Source of the DNA: a virus
Reading direction: 5' to 3' (one strand)
IMG/VR virus record: IMGVR_UViG_3300017783_000054
Span: 1 to 43,758 of that record
Length of the DNA stretch: 43,758 nucleotides
Under the pieces are notes generated by a model. That model was not told the DNA's origin and searched no databases. It saw nothing but the letters and a program-made list of their open reading frames with translations. Shown here in pieces: positions 6,472-15,087 of this stretch (within the stretch, counting starts at the first letter, position 1; each line of letters begins with the position of its first letter). The translations under genes were made by a program, and so were the position numbers.

Positions 6472-7115
6472 TCCCGTGTCATTGGAGTAGGATCATAGTC
6501 CGTCCACATAGTACCAGCGGCACAAGATTCAAGTGCTGCTTGAGTCATACCTTCAGTTTTACCTGCCCAAGTTGCTTCCTTCTCCCATGGTCTTGCAGCA
6601 GGTGGATATGTTCTATTCACCATTTCTTGCCAGATCATAGGTACTTCATCCTCAGGTTTGATGATAGCAATCATACTGTTATCAATAGTTCCTGCCATAC
6701 AATCTTGTGCAGCGTGCCATCCTTCATGACGCATTACACTCATCAGAACATGAGGACGGTGCATAAATGCATCATTCAGATAGAAGTTATTAGATACAGT
6801 ATGATATACACCACGATGTCCTACAGGGAAATACTTTTGTGGTGCAAGATATACTTGAACATCGACAAGTGTCAGTGCATTCAAAATTCTAGAGAATTCT
6901 AATTCTACTGGACTCCAATCTGCTTCTGGATACTGTTGCTTTAGGTAACCAATACCCCAGATTGCTTCCACTTGATCAGTACACTCACCAAGAAGCATAC
7001 ATCCCATAGAGTGATTGGTGTTGTAATTAGCAGGAGTGATGTTCTCCATCGCAGATACGGCAACACCGCCCGTTAGAGTTAGGAATAACCCACTCAAAAT
7101 AGCATTACGGATCAT
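6441..7115 (-). CDS. exported HExxH metalloprotease-like protein
   Basis: 224 residues. The N-terminus (MIRNAILSGLFLTLTGGVAVSA) is a signal peptide, with likely cleavage after VSA at 20-22. The core holds a zinc-metallopeptidase motif HEGWH at residues 130-134 within VMRHEGWHAAQDC. A third zinc ligand is not obvious; a Glu in the C-terminal WEKEATW region is a candidate. Cys residues (C39, C45, C139 and a C-terminal one) may form disulfides, consistent with export. The likely site is the periplasm or thylakoid lumen, but the substrate is unknown. A consensus sigma70-like promoter ends 21 nt upstream of the ATG, so it is probably expressed early by host polymerase. Confidence 0.6.
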   Translation of the reverse strand: MIRNAILSGLFLTLTGGVAVSAMENITPANYNTNHSMGCMLLGECTDQVEAIWGIGYLKQQYPEADWSPVELEFSRILNALTLVDVQVYLAPQKYFPVGHRGVYHTVSNNFYLNDAFMHRPHVLMSVMRHEGWHAAQDCMAGTIDNSMIAIIKPEDEVPMIWQEMVNRTYPPAARPWEKEATWAGKTEGMTQAALESCAAGTMWTDYDPTPMTREWLQQNGYIN

Positions 7116-7136
7116 AATAATCTCTGATACCCTTTT

Positions 7137-7165
7137 ATCCTAGCACTAATTATGCTTCTTGTCAA
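7137..7165 (-). promoter_or_regulatory. sigma70-like promoter
   Basis: TTGACA (7165..7160), 17-nt spacer, TAGGAT (7142..7137). The -35 lies in the end of the 56-aa gene and its TAG stop falls in the spacer. The -10 ends 21 nt before the metalloprotease-like ATG at 7115. Confidence 0.7.
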
Positions 7166-7316
7166 ATGGTTCCCAATGTTGCCAACCATTCTTATGAACC
7201 ATGTGCATACCAATAATAGGTACGACTATTAGTGTCAGACTTAGTGTGCCAATCCCAAAAGGATTGTTGAGTGTGGCGGCAGCAAAGTGTGCTGCTTTTA
7301 GTGCTAGATTGGTCAT
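7146..7316 (-). CDS. small membrane protein (56 aa)
   Basis: Reads MTNLALKAAHFAAATLNNPF then a hydrophobic segment (TLSLTLIVVPIIGM) and a polar, Trp/His-containing tail ending FDKKHN. One membrane span is expected. Its ATG overlaps the TGA of the upstream mini-ORF as ATGA, which supports coupled translation. No family is assigned. The end of the gene contains the -35 of the next promoter. Confidence 0.5.
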   Translation of the reverse strand: MTNLALKAAHFAAATLNNPFGIGTLSLTLIVVPIIGMHMVHKNGWQHWEPFDKKHN

Positions 7317-7420
7317 CGTTTGTTACTCCATGTTAGTTCCATACCAAACACAAGCAATATCACAAAAACAAATACAAATATGCCTGACATCATAATCCAT
7401 ACCCATTTAGTAAACTCCAA
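7313..7420 (-). CDS. candidate mini membrane protein (about 35 aa, TTG start)
   Basis: A frame reading EFTKWVWIMM, then a strongly hydrophobic run, then FGMELTWSNKR and TGA that overlaps the next gene's ATG (ATGA). The start is unclear: TTG at 7420, or ATG at 7393/7390 giving about 25 residues. The membrane-like composition and overlap are the only support. Confidence 0.35.
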   Translation of the reverse strand: MEFTKWVWIMMSGIFVFVFVILLVFGMELTWSNKR

Positions 7421-7422
7421 TG

Positions 7423-7450
7423 GATACTAACTATCACTGATGTTAGTATC
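7423..7450 (-). other. perfect 9-bp hairpin
   Basis: GATACTAAC and GTTAGTATC pair around a 10-nt loop. It lies 2 nt upstream of the TTG start of the mini membrane ORF and 15 nt downstream of the 101-aa gene. There is no T-tract on either side, so a leader or processing role is more likely than termination. Confidence 0.6.
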
Positions 7451-7465
7451 ACTGTTGCGAAAAGA

Positions 7466-7771
7466 CTAGTCTTGAGGTTCATCTCTTTTCTTCCAAAGTT
7501 CTAGAAAATATCGATCAACTAGATACAAATCACCTTGAGGTGGTTGGTCTTCAATCATAGACCATTCATTACAAAGTGCCCTCATCTCAAATGATATTTT
7601 ACCAGGGGAAAACATTCTAGCGAAAGAAGACATAGCGAATGCAAATCGCATTCTAATGCGCTGTTCCATTTCCTCCGTAGGCGTCGGTTTCATAATAGTT
7701 ATTTTCACCTCTTCTGTGCCCGAAATATACGGTGGCACATATAAAGGGTAGTGATCCGAAAAGTAAGACAT
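7466..7771 (-). CDS. hypothetical protein (101 aa)
   Basis: A soluble protein without cysteine clusters or membrane segments. The N-terminus is rich in Tyr/Pro (YPLYVPPYISG), the middle helical and basic, the C-terminus YFLELWKKRDEPQD. It follows gnd by 9 nt, so it probably belongs to the petE-gnd transcript. No family is recognised. Confidence 0.5.
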   Translation of the reverse strand: MSYFSDHYPLYVPPYISGTEEVKITIMKPTPTEEMEQRIRMRFAFAMSSFARMFSPGKISFEMRALCNEWSMIEDQPPQGDLYLVDRYFLELWKKRDEPQD

Positions 7772-7780
7772 GTGCTAGGG

Positions 7781-8803
7781 TCATCTTACGTTGTGTCCTC
7801 CAAACATATACCTCATACCATTCAAAACGCGATTAGCAAAAACACTCAATCTTCTGCTATTGAATCTCTCAAATAAGGCAGCAGATATAACAGGAGTGGG
7901 TACACCAAGATCCACAGCAGTGTGCAAAGTCCAACGACCTTCACCACTATCTGATACGCCCCCGTCAAACTGTCCGAGATCGTCATGATCATGCCGTAAT
8001 ACGTCAGCGGTAAGATCAAGTAACCAAGAACCAACCACAGAACCCCTGCGCCATAACTCAGCAACTTCAGTGCAGTCAATGTCATAGCAATAATCCTCAG
8101 GACACTCCATTGGAGCAACCTCAGCATCTCCTTCTTTGACATACTTAGCACCTGCATTTGCTTCATGAAGTACATTGAATCCTTCAGCATATGCTTGCAT
8201 GATTCCATACTCAATGCCGTTGTGAACCATCTTCACAAAATGACCTGCACCTGGTGGTCCACAATGTAACCAACCATACTCGGCAGATGTTGCTATAGAT
8301 TTTGGATCTGTTCGTGGTTCAGCACCAATACCAGGAGACAATGCTCTGAAGATAGGTGAACAAACTTGTACGGCAGATGTTTCACCACCAACCATTAGAC
8401 AATACCCACGATCCAAACCATATACACCACCAGATGTGCCACAGTCAATATATTGGATACCCAATTTACTGAGACGATTAGCACGGCGTCTAGAATCCTT
8501 GAAGTTGCTATTACCATGGTCTATGATAATATCTCCCTCTGTAGCACTCTCTAGGATCTCCTGGAGGGTGTTCTCAACGTTCTCTGCTGGTACAACCATT
8601 TGATAGATTGCTGGTCCATCCTGATGCAAAACTCTAGATAATTCTTCGATACCATATACAATGCCAGAAACATATCCTTTTTCATATGCTTCTTCTGCTG
8701 CTTCTCGGTTTCTCCGATAACCCCAAGTTTCGATGTCCTGTTTCATCATGCGGCGAGACATGCCCTCACCCATGCGTCCAAGACCGATAATTCCGACTTT
8801 CAT
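7781..8803 (-). CDS. gnd: 6-phosphogluconate dehydrogenase (decarboxylating)
   Basis: Oxidises 6-phosphogluconate to ribulose-5-phosphate and CO2 with reduction of NAD(P)+, the second oxidative step of the pentose phosphate pathway. 340 residues, matching the short (YqeC-type) class rather than the 470-residue class. Visible features are the Rossmann motif GLGRMG at residues 7-12, IIIDHGNS at 92-99, the signature YIDCGTSGG at 118-126 and GAGHFVKMVHNGIEYG at 185-200 with K191 and N195 as expected catalytic residues. It starts 1 nt after petE. gnd is a known cyanophage auxiliary gene, acting with talC and cp12 (also in this window) to supply NADPH and pentoses for phage DNA. Confidence 0.96.
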   Translation of the reverse strand: MKVGIIGLGRMGEGMSRRMMKQDIETWGYRRNREAAEEAYEKGYVSGIVYGIEELSRVLHQDGPAIYQMVVPAENVENTLQEILESATEGDIIIDHGNSNFKDSRRRANRLSKLGIQYIDCGTSGGVYGLDRGYCLMVGGETSAVQVCSPIFRALSPGIGAEPRTDPKSIATSAEYGWLHCGPPGAGHFVKMVHNGIEYGIMQAYAEGFNVLHEANAGAKYVKEGDAEVAPMECPEDYCYDIDCTEVAELWRRGSVVGSWLLDLTADVLRHDHDDLGQFDGGVSDSGEGRWTLHTAVDLGVPTPVISAALFERFNSRRLSVFANRVLNGMRYMFGGHNVR

Positions 8804-8804
8804 T

Positions 8805-9128
8805 TTAGTTTACGTGAACTGTTCCAATCATGCCTGCTCCCTTATGAGGAGCACACCAGTAAGTATACTCCCCTGAGTCAGTAAAAACAACATCAAATTC
8901 CTCTCCTGGCAACATTGCAAGGGATTCATGACCTAAATCTGGACGACCTTCCACAATAACATTATGTGGGGGAAGCATATTGTTGACAAAATGAACTGAT
9001 TCACCTGATGAGATTGTAACCTCATTAGGTTCAAAAACTAGGTTCCCATTAGAACCCATTTGCACATCTACTGCCCATACTGGTGCAGAGAAAAACAATG
9101 CAACAAACAACGTGATGATAAATTTCAT
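8805..9128 (-). CDS. petE: plastocyanin
   Basis: A 107-residue blue-copper protein that carries electrons from cytochrome b6f to photosystem I in the thylakoid lumen. The signal peptide spans residues 1-19 (ends PVWA). The four copper ligands are visible: H55 (PPHN), C92 and H95 (YWCAPH) and M100 (KGAGM). It is slightly shorter than host plastocyanins but complete. It is the first gene of a petE-gnd pair; an A/T-rich TATATAAA stretch upstream could be a promoter but matches neither motif class well. petE is a recognised cyanophage auxiliary gene expected to keep photosynthetic electron flow going during infection. Confidence 0.96.
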   Translation of the reverse strand: MKFIITLFVALFFSAPVWAVDVQMGSNGNLVFEPNEVTISSGESVHFVNNMLPPHNVIVEGRPDLGHESLAMLPGEEFDVVFTDSGEYTYWCAPHKGAGMIGTVHVN

Positions 9129-9156
9129 AGATCAATGTGTAGACGTTTTATATAGT

Positions 9157-9804
9157 TTATATACCTACTAATGTTACCTTTGAACTGTCATCTAAAGCAC
9201 ACTCAGTTAGAATGTCAACACCTAATGCAATCCTTGGTACGACTGAGTTTTTATGTTGATCTGTCCAGTAAGTAAGATACTCTGGAAACAGAGTTAGTGT
9301 TCCTGCTTCATCCTTATAACTGATAGCGTTGTTACCAAATGGATTTTGATAATATGTGGATGTAGTCTCACTTTGTAAGATGATACTAGCAGAGAGAAAA
9401 CTATACTCATCAAAGTTATGATGGTGTGGTTTGATTGCCTGCCCACGTCTTAGAATAGTACCCCACATTCTTCCATAGAGAGGTTCATCATAGTCAGGAT
9501 ACATGTCCTTGACACAATGCTTTATCACGTTCTTGATATGCTTACACGTCTCATCTTCCCATGCAAACATATTATATGCTCTGAACTTAGCAGCAAGAGA
9601 AAACTCACCAAGACCAGTACCACCATCATCAGTGTGATCCATATGCTCTTTGATTAGATCTCCTTCCCTTGATAGCACTAACTGTGCTAACTGCAAGGAT
9701 TCTTGAGGACTAATACATTTACCATGCCATGCCTTAGCACTAAACTGAACCGCTACTGGTGTTCTTGCTGGATTAGGTTGCTCAAATAGTGTGATATTAC
9801 TCAT
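9157..9804 (-). CDS. 2OG-Fe(II) oxygenase-like protein 1
   Basis: About 215 residues. The motif PHHHNFDEYSFLSASI matches the H...S.(L/I)SG pattern of the 2OG-FeII_Oxy_5/TIGR02466 family, and downstream LFPEYLTYWTDQHKN...RIALGVDI supplies the distal His and the 2-oxoglutarate-binding Arg. Iron- and 2-oxoglutarate-dependent hydroxylation is therefore likely. A frame from 9828 exists, but ATG 9804 gives an 8-nt overlap with the upstream gene, typical here, whereas 9828 would overlap by 32. It is the last of four consecutive oxygenase-type genes. Substrate unknown. Confidence 0.7.
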   Translation of the reverse strand: MSNITLFEQPNPARTPVAVQFSAKAWHGKCISPQESLQLAQLVLSREGDLIKEHMDHTDDGGTGLGEFSLAAKFRAYNMFAWEDETCKHIKNVIKHCVKDMYPDYDEPLYGRMWGTILRRGQAIKPHHHNFDEYSFLSASIILQSETTSTYYQNPFGNNAISYKDEAGTLTLFPEYLTYWTDQHKNSVVPRIALGVDILTECALDDSSKVTLVGI

Positions 9805-10513
9805 TTTGATTACGGATTCCCATGCCAACTAATGAATATCTATGTTCATCCAAAAATGCTAACTCAGGAACGTATGCAGAATGAAAGAATCCTCCATCAT
9901 ATACTAGACAACTATTATATTCAATAGGTGCAACAGTATCAAGTTTCCAATCCTCATTACCACGGAAACATTTCCATGGAACGGTAGTATTAGTATTGGT
10001 TTCAGGGAATAGTTCTTCATACTCTTCCCTATTCAATTCAGTGACATACTTCTTATCTCTCCACTTCCAGAATGCAGTGCCGCCAATACCCTCACACATC
10101 CAAAGATTGAATACGAAGTTGATAACATTCAACTGACCTTCAGGATCAACAAACACGTCAGCATGTGGTTGTTCAGAGTTCTCAATCATAGGCATATCGC
10201 CTGTGAATACATTAGTGAACACACGAACTGGTGCAAAGTCTACATCCTTACGAATGCGATCAACAATAGTTGCAGCAGCATATGGTGGGATTTCTTGACG
10301 CCAACCAGGTGCAAATCCTCCTGTACGTTTCCATTGTGTAGAGATTACAGGAAACTGTTCCATTACCTCAACATATAGTTCAGGATTCTTTAGAAAGTTT
10401 CTATACATCTTGAAGGAGTTCATACCATCAATCTGTACTGTAGATAATTCAGTATCAGGATTTATCTGTACTGCTTTGAGAAATTTCTCTTCGTCAATCC
10501 AATTGAAACTCAT
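9797..10513 (-). CDS. 2OG-Fe(II) oxygenase-like protein 2 (DUF6445-like)
   Basis: 238 residues. EQPHADVFVDP holds an HxD pair, FNLW.CEGIGGTAFWKWRD follows, and SCLVYDGGFFHSAYVPE supplies the distal His, with RYSLVGMGI carrying the Arg. This is the jelly-roll HxD...H arrangement in a DUF6445-like protein. It differs clearly from its three neighbours, so it is not a recent duplication of them. It overlaps the upstream oxygenase gene by 4 nt (ATGA). Confidence 0.65.
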   Translation of the reverse strand: MSFNWIDEEKFLKAVQINPDTELSTVQIDGMNSFKMYRNFLKNPELYVEVMEQFPVISTQWKRTGGFAPGWRQEIPPYAAATIVDRIRKDVDFAPVRVFTNVFTGDMPMIENSEQPHADVFVDPEGQLNVINFVFNLWMCEGIGGTAFWKWRDKKYVTELNREEYEELFPETNTNTTVPWKCFRGNEDWKLDTVAPIEYNSCLVYDGGFFHSAYVPELAFLDEHRYSLVGMGIRNQNE

Positions 10514-11190
10514 TGCTTTACCACCTTGAATGAATATGTACCTCTACAATCGAGTACCTCAGGAAGAACATTGAATGAGATACTTACACGATTGTCTGCA
10601 TGACTATTCTCATATCCATGCAGTAGATTAGATTGCCACAATAGCAGATCACCTTCCCCATTAGGAATAATAGCACCAGTAGAATTATACTTAGTCTGCT
10701 TAGATTCTGTCAGTTCTAAGTATGGTTTGCTCATGGCACCAGGGACACCACCAGGGAACTGAAATCCTAGATGTGGATGCTTACCAGTCTCAAAGTTGAC
10801 ATAGTATGTACCACTGATGAATGAATTACTATGGCAGTGCATGAACTGATACCCAGCATAATCACACTTGTTCAACCAGCAATCAGTGACAACAACAGAC
10901 TCACACTTATATCCTAGTGTGTTAGTAACATAATCTAAAGTACACTCTTTGATCCATGAATGAAACTTATCCCACCCAGGTTCATCGAGAAGACATTGAC
11001 CACCACTATTGAAGAAGTGTTGTAGATCAATACTATTACCGTTCATCCTAGAGACATTAGTATCAGCATTATACTGATCTATTACTCCAAAAGATTTTTC
11101 TTTTACATCATCAATGCCATTCTGAGGCATACGATAAACACCAATTGCTTGAGGGAATACCTCAATCACATTACTACTTGTTTGTTCCAT
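10510..11190 (-). CDS. 2OG-Fe(II) oxygenase-like protein 3 (TIGR02466-like)
   Basis: 226 residues. The family signature is clear: MHCHSNSFISGTYYVNF (iron-binding His and the SGxYYxN strand) and GDLLLWQSNLLHGYENS followed by NRVSISFN (distal His and 2-oxoglutarate Arg). A putative iron/2-oxoglutarate hydroxylase. It lies 1 nt after oxygenase 4 and overlaps oxygenase 2 by 4 nt. Substrate unknown; a protein or cell-surface target is possible given the neighbouring fibre genes, but that is inference. Confidence 0.75.
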   Translation of the reverse strand: MEQTSSNVIEVFPQAIGVYRMPQNGIDDVKEKSFGVIDQYNADTNVSRMNGNSIDLQHFFNSGGQCLLDEPGWDKFHSWIKECTLDYVTNTLGYKCESVVVTDCWLNKCDYAGYQFMHCHSNSFISGTYYVNFETGKHPHLGFQFPGGVPGAMSKPYLELTESKQTKYNSTGAIIPNGEGDLLLWQSNLLHGYENSHADNRVSISFNVLPEVLDCRGTYSFKVVKQ

Positions 11191-11191
11191 G

Positions 11192-11863
11192 TCAAAATTC
11201 TAATCGATTTAGGGCGAAGTCATGTCCAAGTTTACCTGTCATCCAAATATTGAATGAGATACTGTATCTTGGTTTATCTAATGTTGATGGAACTGTACAA
11301 TGTTCCAACCATGAAGGAAAAATGAGTAACATATTCTTCTTAGGACGAATAACAATTTCGCCTGAGTTGAACTTACCAGTTTTCCTGATCCTTGGCATAA
11401 TTTGATATCGAGATGATAATGGATCGATGAACTTTACACATCCACCACCCATGTCATCAATCTCTACATCATTAGGATACCATACTCCAGAGAAAAATGA
11501 ATTGCTATGTGCATGAGGATGAAGAGAACCACCAGTATTCAATGAGTTGCCCCACATTGACGTGATATATGGTTCGATATCCATATAACCACACTTGTCC
11601 CATACATTATTGACTGCGGTAACTACTTTGGTACTAAAATTCTTGAATAGTGGTTCTTGATTTAGTGTATCACGAGATGAAAATGCATCTTGCTCTTCAC
11701 CTTGTGGTGTAAAATGCTGGTTTTCTAAAGGTTTTTCCAGTTCTTTTACAATATCACGCTGTTCCTCAACAGCACATGTAAACTCAAACAATGGCACAGA
11801 AAAAATTTCATGCACAAATGAATCCATCGGAGCGGATGGACCATCATAACTAAAGTATGACAT
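11192..11863 (-). CDS. 2OG-Fe(II) oxygenase-like protein 4 (TIGR02466-like)
   Basis: 223 residues. HPHAHSNSFFSGVWY is the iron-binding and SGxxY motif, LLIFPSWLEHCTVPST the distal His, and RYSISFN the 2-oxoglutarate Arg strand. It is clearly related to oxygenase 3 but diverged through most of its length. It shares one base with the stop of the upstream coiled-coil gene (TGATG), so translation is coupled. It is the first oxygenase of the run. Confidence 0.75.
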   Translation of the reverse strand: MSYFSYDGPSAPMDSFVHEIFSVPLFEFTCAVEEQRDIVKELEKPLENQHFTPQGEEQDAFSSRDTLNQEPLFKNFSTKVVTAVNNVWDKCGYMDIEPYITSMWGNSLNTGGSLHPHAHSNSFFSGVWYPNDVEIDDMGGGCVKFIDPLSSRYQIMPRIRKTGKFNSGEIVIRPKKNMLLIFPSWLEHCTVPSTLDKPRYSISFNIWMTGKLGHDFALNRLEF

Positions 11864-12621
11864 CAGTCCTCAGATCCTTGCAACAGGTTGGTGATGGCAT
11901 CACTACCACCAGTGATCATATCATGGAGAGGAATATTCATTGTGTCCTCAATACCTTCCCAACTAGGAAGTGTAAAGTTATTAGGATCACGCAGCAATTC
12001 GTTAGCAGCAGGTTTCAATGCTCTCTCAATCTTCTGTAACTGTGAACCTAACAAGTTACTGTATTGGAAACCAATTGACAATGCTTTTAGTTGATCCTCC
12101 TCAGGCATCATTGAGATAGAATCTAAATTACCAACACTAATACGACCGAATGACATCATGTCAAGTGCTGCCTGTTTGCCCATACGAGCGATCCAATATT
12201 TCTTCTCTTCTTCCTCATCATCATTCCAATAGCGCAGAAGATCTTCTTCTGTCTCACATGAATCTTGAACCATCTTGATAAAATGATCAGATTCTTTTAC
12301 CTGGCGCTTATACTTACGCTCTGCGATCTCAATATCGATGACCTTATCTTTGTGATCGATCTGTAGCAACTCACGCTCATAGTCATCTTCGCACTCTTCA
12401 AGACGCCTCTCGATATGCTTCTGATGAACTTTCTCACGTTCAATTTCAAATTCAATTTTCTTCAGTGAATGGGTTCTGTTCTCAAGTTCAAGCAATGCTT
12501 GTCTTACTTGACGATATTTTGTGACATGCGACTTACCAACAAAAGTTTCATTTTGATACTTTGTTTGACCGCTTGCATATTTCACAGAATAGTCAATAAT
12601 CTGATCAGCGGATAATGACAT
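11863..12621 (-). CDS. coiled-coil protein, likely virion-associated (252 aa)
   Basis: Residues about 35-130 are strongly heptad-like and highly charged (LENRTHSLKKIEFEIEREK and onward), indicating a long coiled coil. The C-terminal half is more globular (IARMGKQAALDMMSFGRISVGN). It stands between a structural-type gene and the oxygenase run and is coupled to the latter by TGATG. I recognise no named family; a scaffold, chaperone or tail-associated role is possible. Confidence 0.55.
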   Translation of the reverse strand: MSLSADQIIDYSVKYASGQTKYQNETFVGKSHVTKYRQVRQALLELENRTHSLKKIEFEIEREKVHQKHIERRLEECEDDYERELLQIDHKDKVIDIEIAERKYKRQVKESDHFIKMVQDSCETEEDLLRYWNDDEEEEKKYWIARMGKQAALDMMSFGRISVGNLDSISMMPEEDQLKALSIGFQYSNLLGSQLQKIERALKPAANELLRDPNNFTLPSWEGIEDTMNIPLHDMITGGSDAITNLLQGSED

Positions 12622-12648
12622 AATGATTAGTTACCTAAATTATATAGT

Positions 12649-13557
12649 TCAGAAAGCGAAACCGATTCCTAACTCCTTAGTTCGGGTCTCTTTACCAGTT
12701 TCTTCATCGATGACAAGTCTGCCCATCTCAACTGCCTGTGTTTGTGGCATTTCAATGTTGAAGTAGTCTTCATAAAAAATGTTCATCTCTTTGATTGTAG
12801 CGCAGTTCTTGTATGCCTGCTTTACTTGTGCCATCTTCTGAAGCAGAGTAGTTACTCTAGTCCTGTGATTGACCCTTGCAGTGTTGACTTTAGCAACGAT
12901 CTCCTCAACTGTCAAGCCCCTAGCAGTAGCAAGTGCTGTCAAGATGGGTACATCAGCAGTATTATCTGCTGCCCATGCTTGTGCTTCTTCCCATTGATAC
13001 TCAAATGTTACTTGTTCTAACGTATTGTTCAGATCAAGTTTTGCAAGACGCTTATCCATTTCTTCTTCAACAACTGCCTTAGCGACTGCTTTCATTGCCA
13101 GAACAGTTGCATCCTTTCGTTGCTGATCAAAGGGAAGTGTGACCTTCTCACCAGGATTTTGAGTTGGTTGAGTAACAGTAAGGAATTTTAGTTGTGGATC
13201 AAATGCAAATGTTGTGGGTTCCCAAGAGTTATTCACAGAACTCACGTTATCTTCATCAGTATCAACACCACCAGCAGCAGTGTTATCAATGATCTCACCA
13301 CCTTCAAGATCAGTTCTGATTACTTTGATATTATCTCTAACCTCAGCAAAGGATCTAAATCCTTTACTTGCTACCATTTCATTCAGAATGTAGAATCTAT
13401 TCTGAGGATTAGACATCTGATAGGTATCTTCAAAGATGGTCTTGTTATCTGTTGCGACAGAGAACGAGATCCAATCTAAGACAGAATAATAGTTGACGAA
13501 CTCATCTGGCATCGAGTTCATCCATTTGCCTGCTTTTGCGAGATAGTATGTACGCAT
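12649..13557 (-). CDS. hypothetical structural-region protein (302 aa)
   Basis: Begins MRTYYLAKAGKWMNSMPDEF. The middle (FAFDPQLKFLTVTQPTQNPG) is beta-like, and the C-terminal half is helical and Ala/Glu-rich. It starts 12 nt after the stop of the adhesin gene upstream and probably shares its late transcript. No family is recognised; it may be a fibre-associated or connector protein. Confidence 0.5.
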   Translation of the reverse strand: MRTYYLAKAGKWMNSMPDEFVNYYSVLDWISFSVATDNKTIFEDTYQMSNPQNRFYILNEMVASKGFRSFAEVRDNIKVIRTDLEGGEIIDNTAAGGVDTDEDNVSSVNNSWEPTTFAFDPQLKFLTVTQPTQNPGEKVTLPFDQQRKDATVLAMKAVAKAVVEEEMDKRLAKLDLNNTLEQVTFEYQWEEAQAWAADNTADVPILTALATARGLTVEEIVAKVNTARVNHRTRVTTLLQKMAQVKQAYKNCATIKEMNIFYEDYFNIEMPQTQAVEMGRLVIDEETGKETRTKELGIGFAF

Positions 13558-13569
13558 TGTTATTTCCTA

Positions 13570-15063
13570 TTAGTAAGAACCGAAACCACCATATGCACCA
13601 GTGCCATCAGCAAGTGGTTCACCGCCGATTGCCTGATAACCAGAACCTGTATAAGTCATGTAGGAACGTGGAACAATACCAGCACCAATCATGTCTCCTG
13701 CCTCACGTCCTACACCAGAGGATGATCCAGGAATACCTTTTCTGTATGTGATAGTTGAGTCAGCGAAGAGGATAGTATCAACGTAATAGTAATAGATCCA
13801 AGAGTTGTTGTTCTGTGCTCCGTTATAGTTAGAGATACAGTAACCTTTGTTCATGCCAGTGTGCTGGTTCTCTTCACCACCAGATTCTGGTTTTGTGATA
13901 CCAGAACGTAGAATGACAGCATCAGAGTCACGACGCTTCGTGATCGCTCTGTTTCTGTTTCTACCCTCAGAGCAATAGAAGAAACCAATTCTAGTCCTAA
14001 GGTGCTTATTCAGACCACCAGTGTTAGGTGTTGGTGCATAGTTAGACCAGGCAGTATATGATTCACTAGAGAATTCAAATCTATAGTGACCTTCAGACAC
14101 CCAGGAGTAATACTCACCTTCAGCGTGTGCAACACGGTTGATAGATCCACTGATATCGCTCAGCATCACCTCAGTATTGAGATCGTGACGATCAGTGTTA
14201 CCATTACCTGAAGTAATATATGCTCTGTTTCTACCGTTGTTTGTATACCATTGGTTGCCAAGGAAGTCAGTCCATGCACCAGAGTAAGATCTGTTTCTCA
14301 GTGTATTCCAGTTGCTATTCTGACCACGGTTTGTTTCCGTAATCATTGAATATGAACAGGTGTTTGCAACAGCAGGCAACCAAGAGTTAGCACAGTTATA
14401 AACAAAGAGGTTGACACCGTTTGCTGATCCGCCAATGTATGCAGCAGATCTATCAATAACATCACCTAGTGACAGTGTAACGTCAGCAGAGTGAGTAGTA
14501 CGGTTACCATTACGATAAGGAGCAGCGTTCTTATATCCACCGATCGTATATCCACGGTTGATAATAAATCTGAAGGGCCACTGTGTGAGGTTTTCTAGTC
14601 TATAGTTTGCGTCTAGATCGTGTGTCCAATATGCTTCGTAAGTATCATTATTTCTAGTAGTATCATCGTCATATGCATTACCATTAGCACGACGACAACG
14701 TAGGACTGATCCTGAAGTATCATCATTCATCTCAGGAATGCCACCACCCACATCTGCCCAGGTGTTGGATGCGTCGTAGACCTCAACCTTGCCTGACGTA
14801 GTGTTATACCTCAGCATACCTGTTGCGGGTGATCCAGGTCTCTGAGCGTCTGTGCCCTTAGGGAGAACCATGCCATCAGTAGCACCACCCATGTCCATAG
14901 ACACGCTTGGAGTCTGAGTACCAACACCCACTCGATTATTCACCGAGTCAACATACAGAGTACCGCTATCGAAATTGAAACGACCACTACTGTCAATCTC
15001 TAGTTCGGGAGCACCCGTTCCAGCAGTTAGACCTGAGATTCTATCAACATTTAGTCTAGACAT
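13570..15063 (-). CDS. modular tail fibre/adhesin A (497 aa)
   Basis: N-terminus MSRLNVDRISGLTAGTGAPE, a short beta repeat (SVNNRVGVGTQTPS), then the shared module GTDAQRPGSPATGMLRYNTT...KVEVYDASNTW at about residues 74-105. The remaining roughly 390 residues are an Asn/Tyr/Ser-rich beta domain with scattered Cys. The head does not resemble a family I know. A late promoter 24 nt before the ATG supports expression with the virion genes. Confidence 0.75.
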   Translation of the reverse strand: MSRLNVDRISGLTAGTGAPELEIDSSGRFNFDSGTLYVDSVNNRVGVGTQTPSVSMDMGGATDGMVLPKGTDAQRPGSPATGMLRYNTTSGKVEVYDASNTWADVGGGIPEMNDDTSGSVLRCRRANGNAYDDDTTRNNDTYEAYWTHDLDANYRLENLTQWPFRFIINRGYTIGGYKNAAPYRNGNRTTHSADVTLSLGDVIDRSAAYIGGSANGVNLFVYNCANSWLPAVANTCSYSMITETNRGQNSNWNTLRNRSYSGAWTDFLGNQWYTNNGRNRAYITSGNGNTDRHDLNTEVMLSDISGSINRVAHAEGEYYSWVSEGHYRFEFSSESYTAWSNYAPTPNTGGLNKHLRTRIGFFYCSEGRNRNRAITKRRDSDAVILRSGITKPESGGEENQHTGMNKGYCISNYNGAQNNNSWIYYYYVDTILFADSTITYRKGIPGSSSGVGREAGDMIGAGIVPRSYMTYTGSGYQAIGGEPLADGTGAYGGFGSY

Positions 15064-15087
15064 TTCGTATAGTTACCTCTTCTTGTT

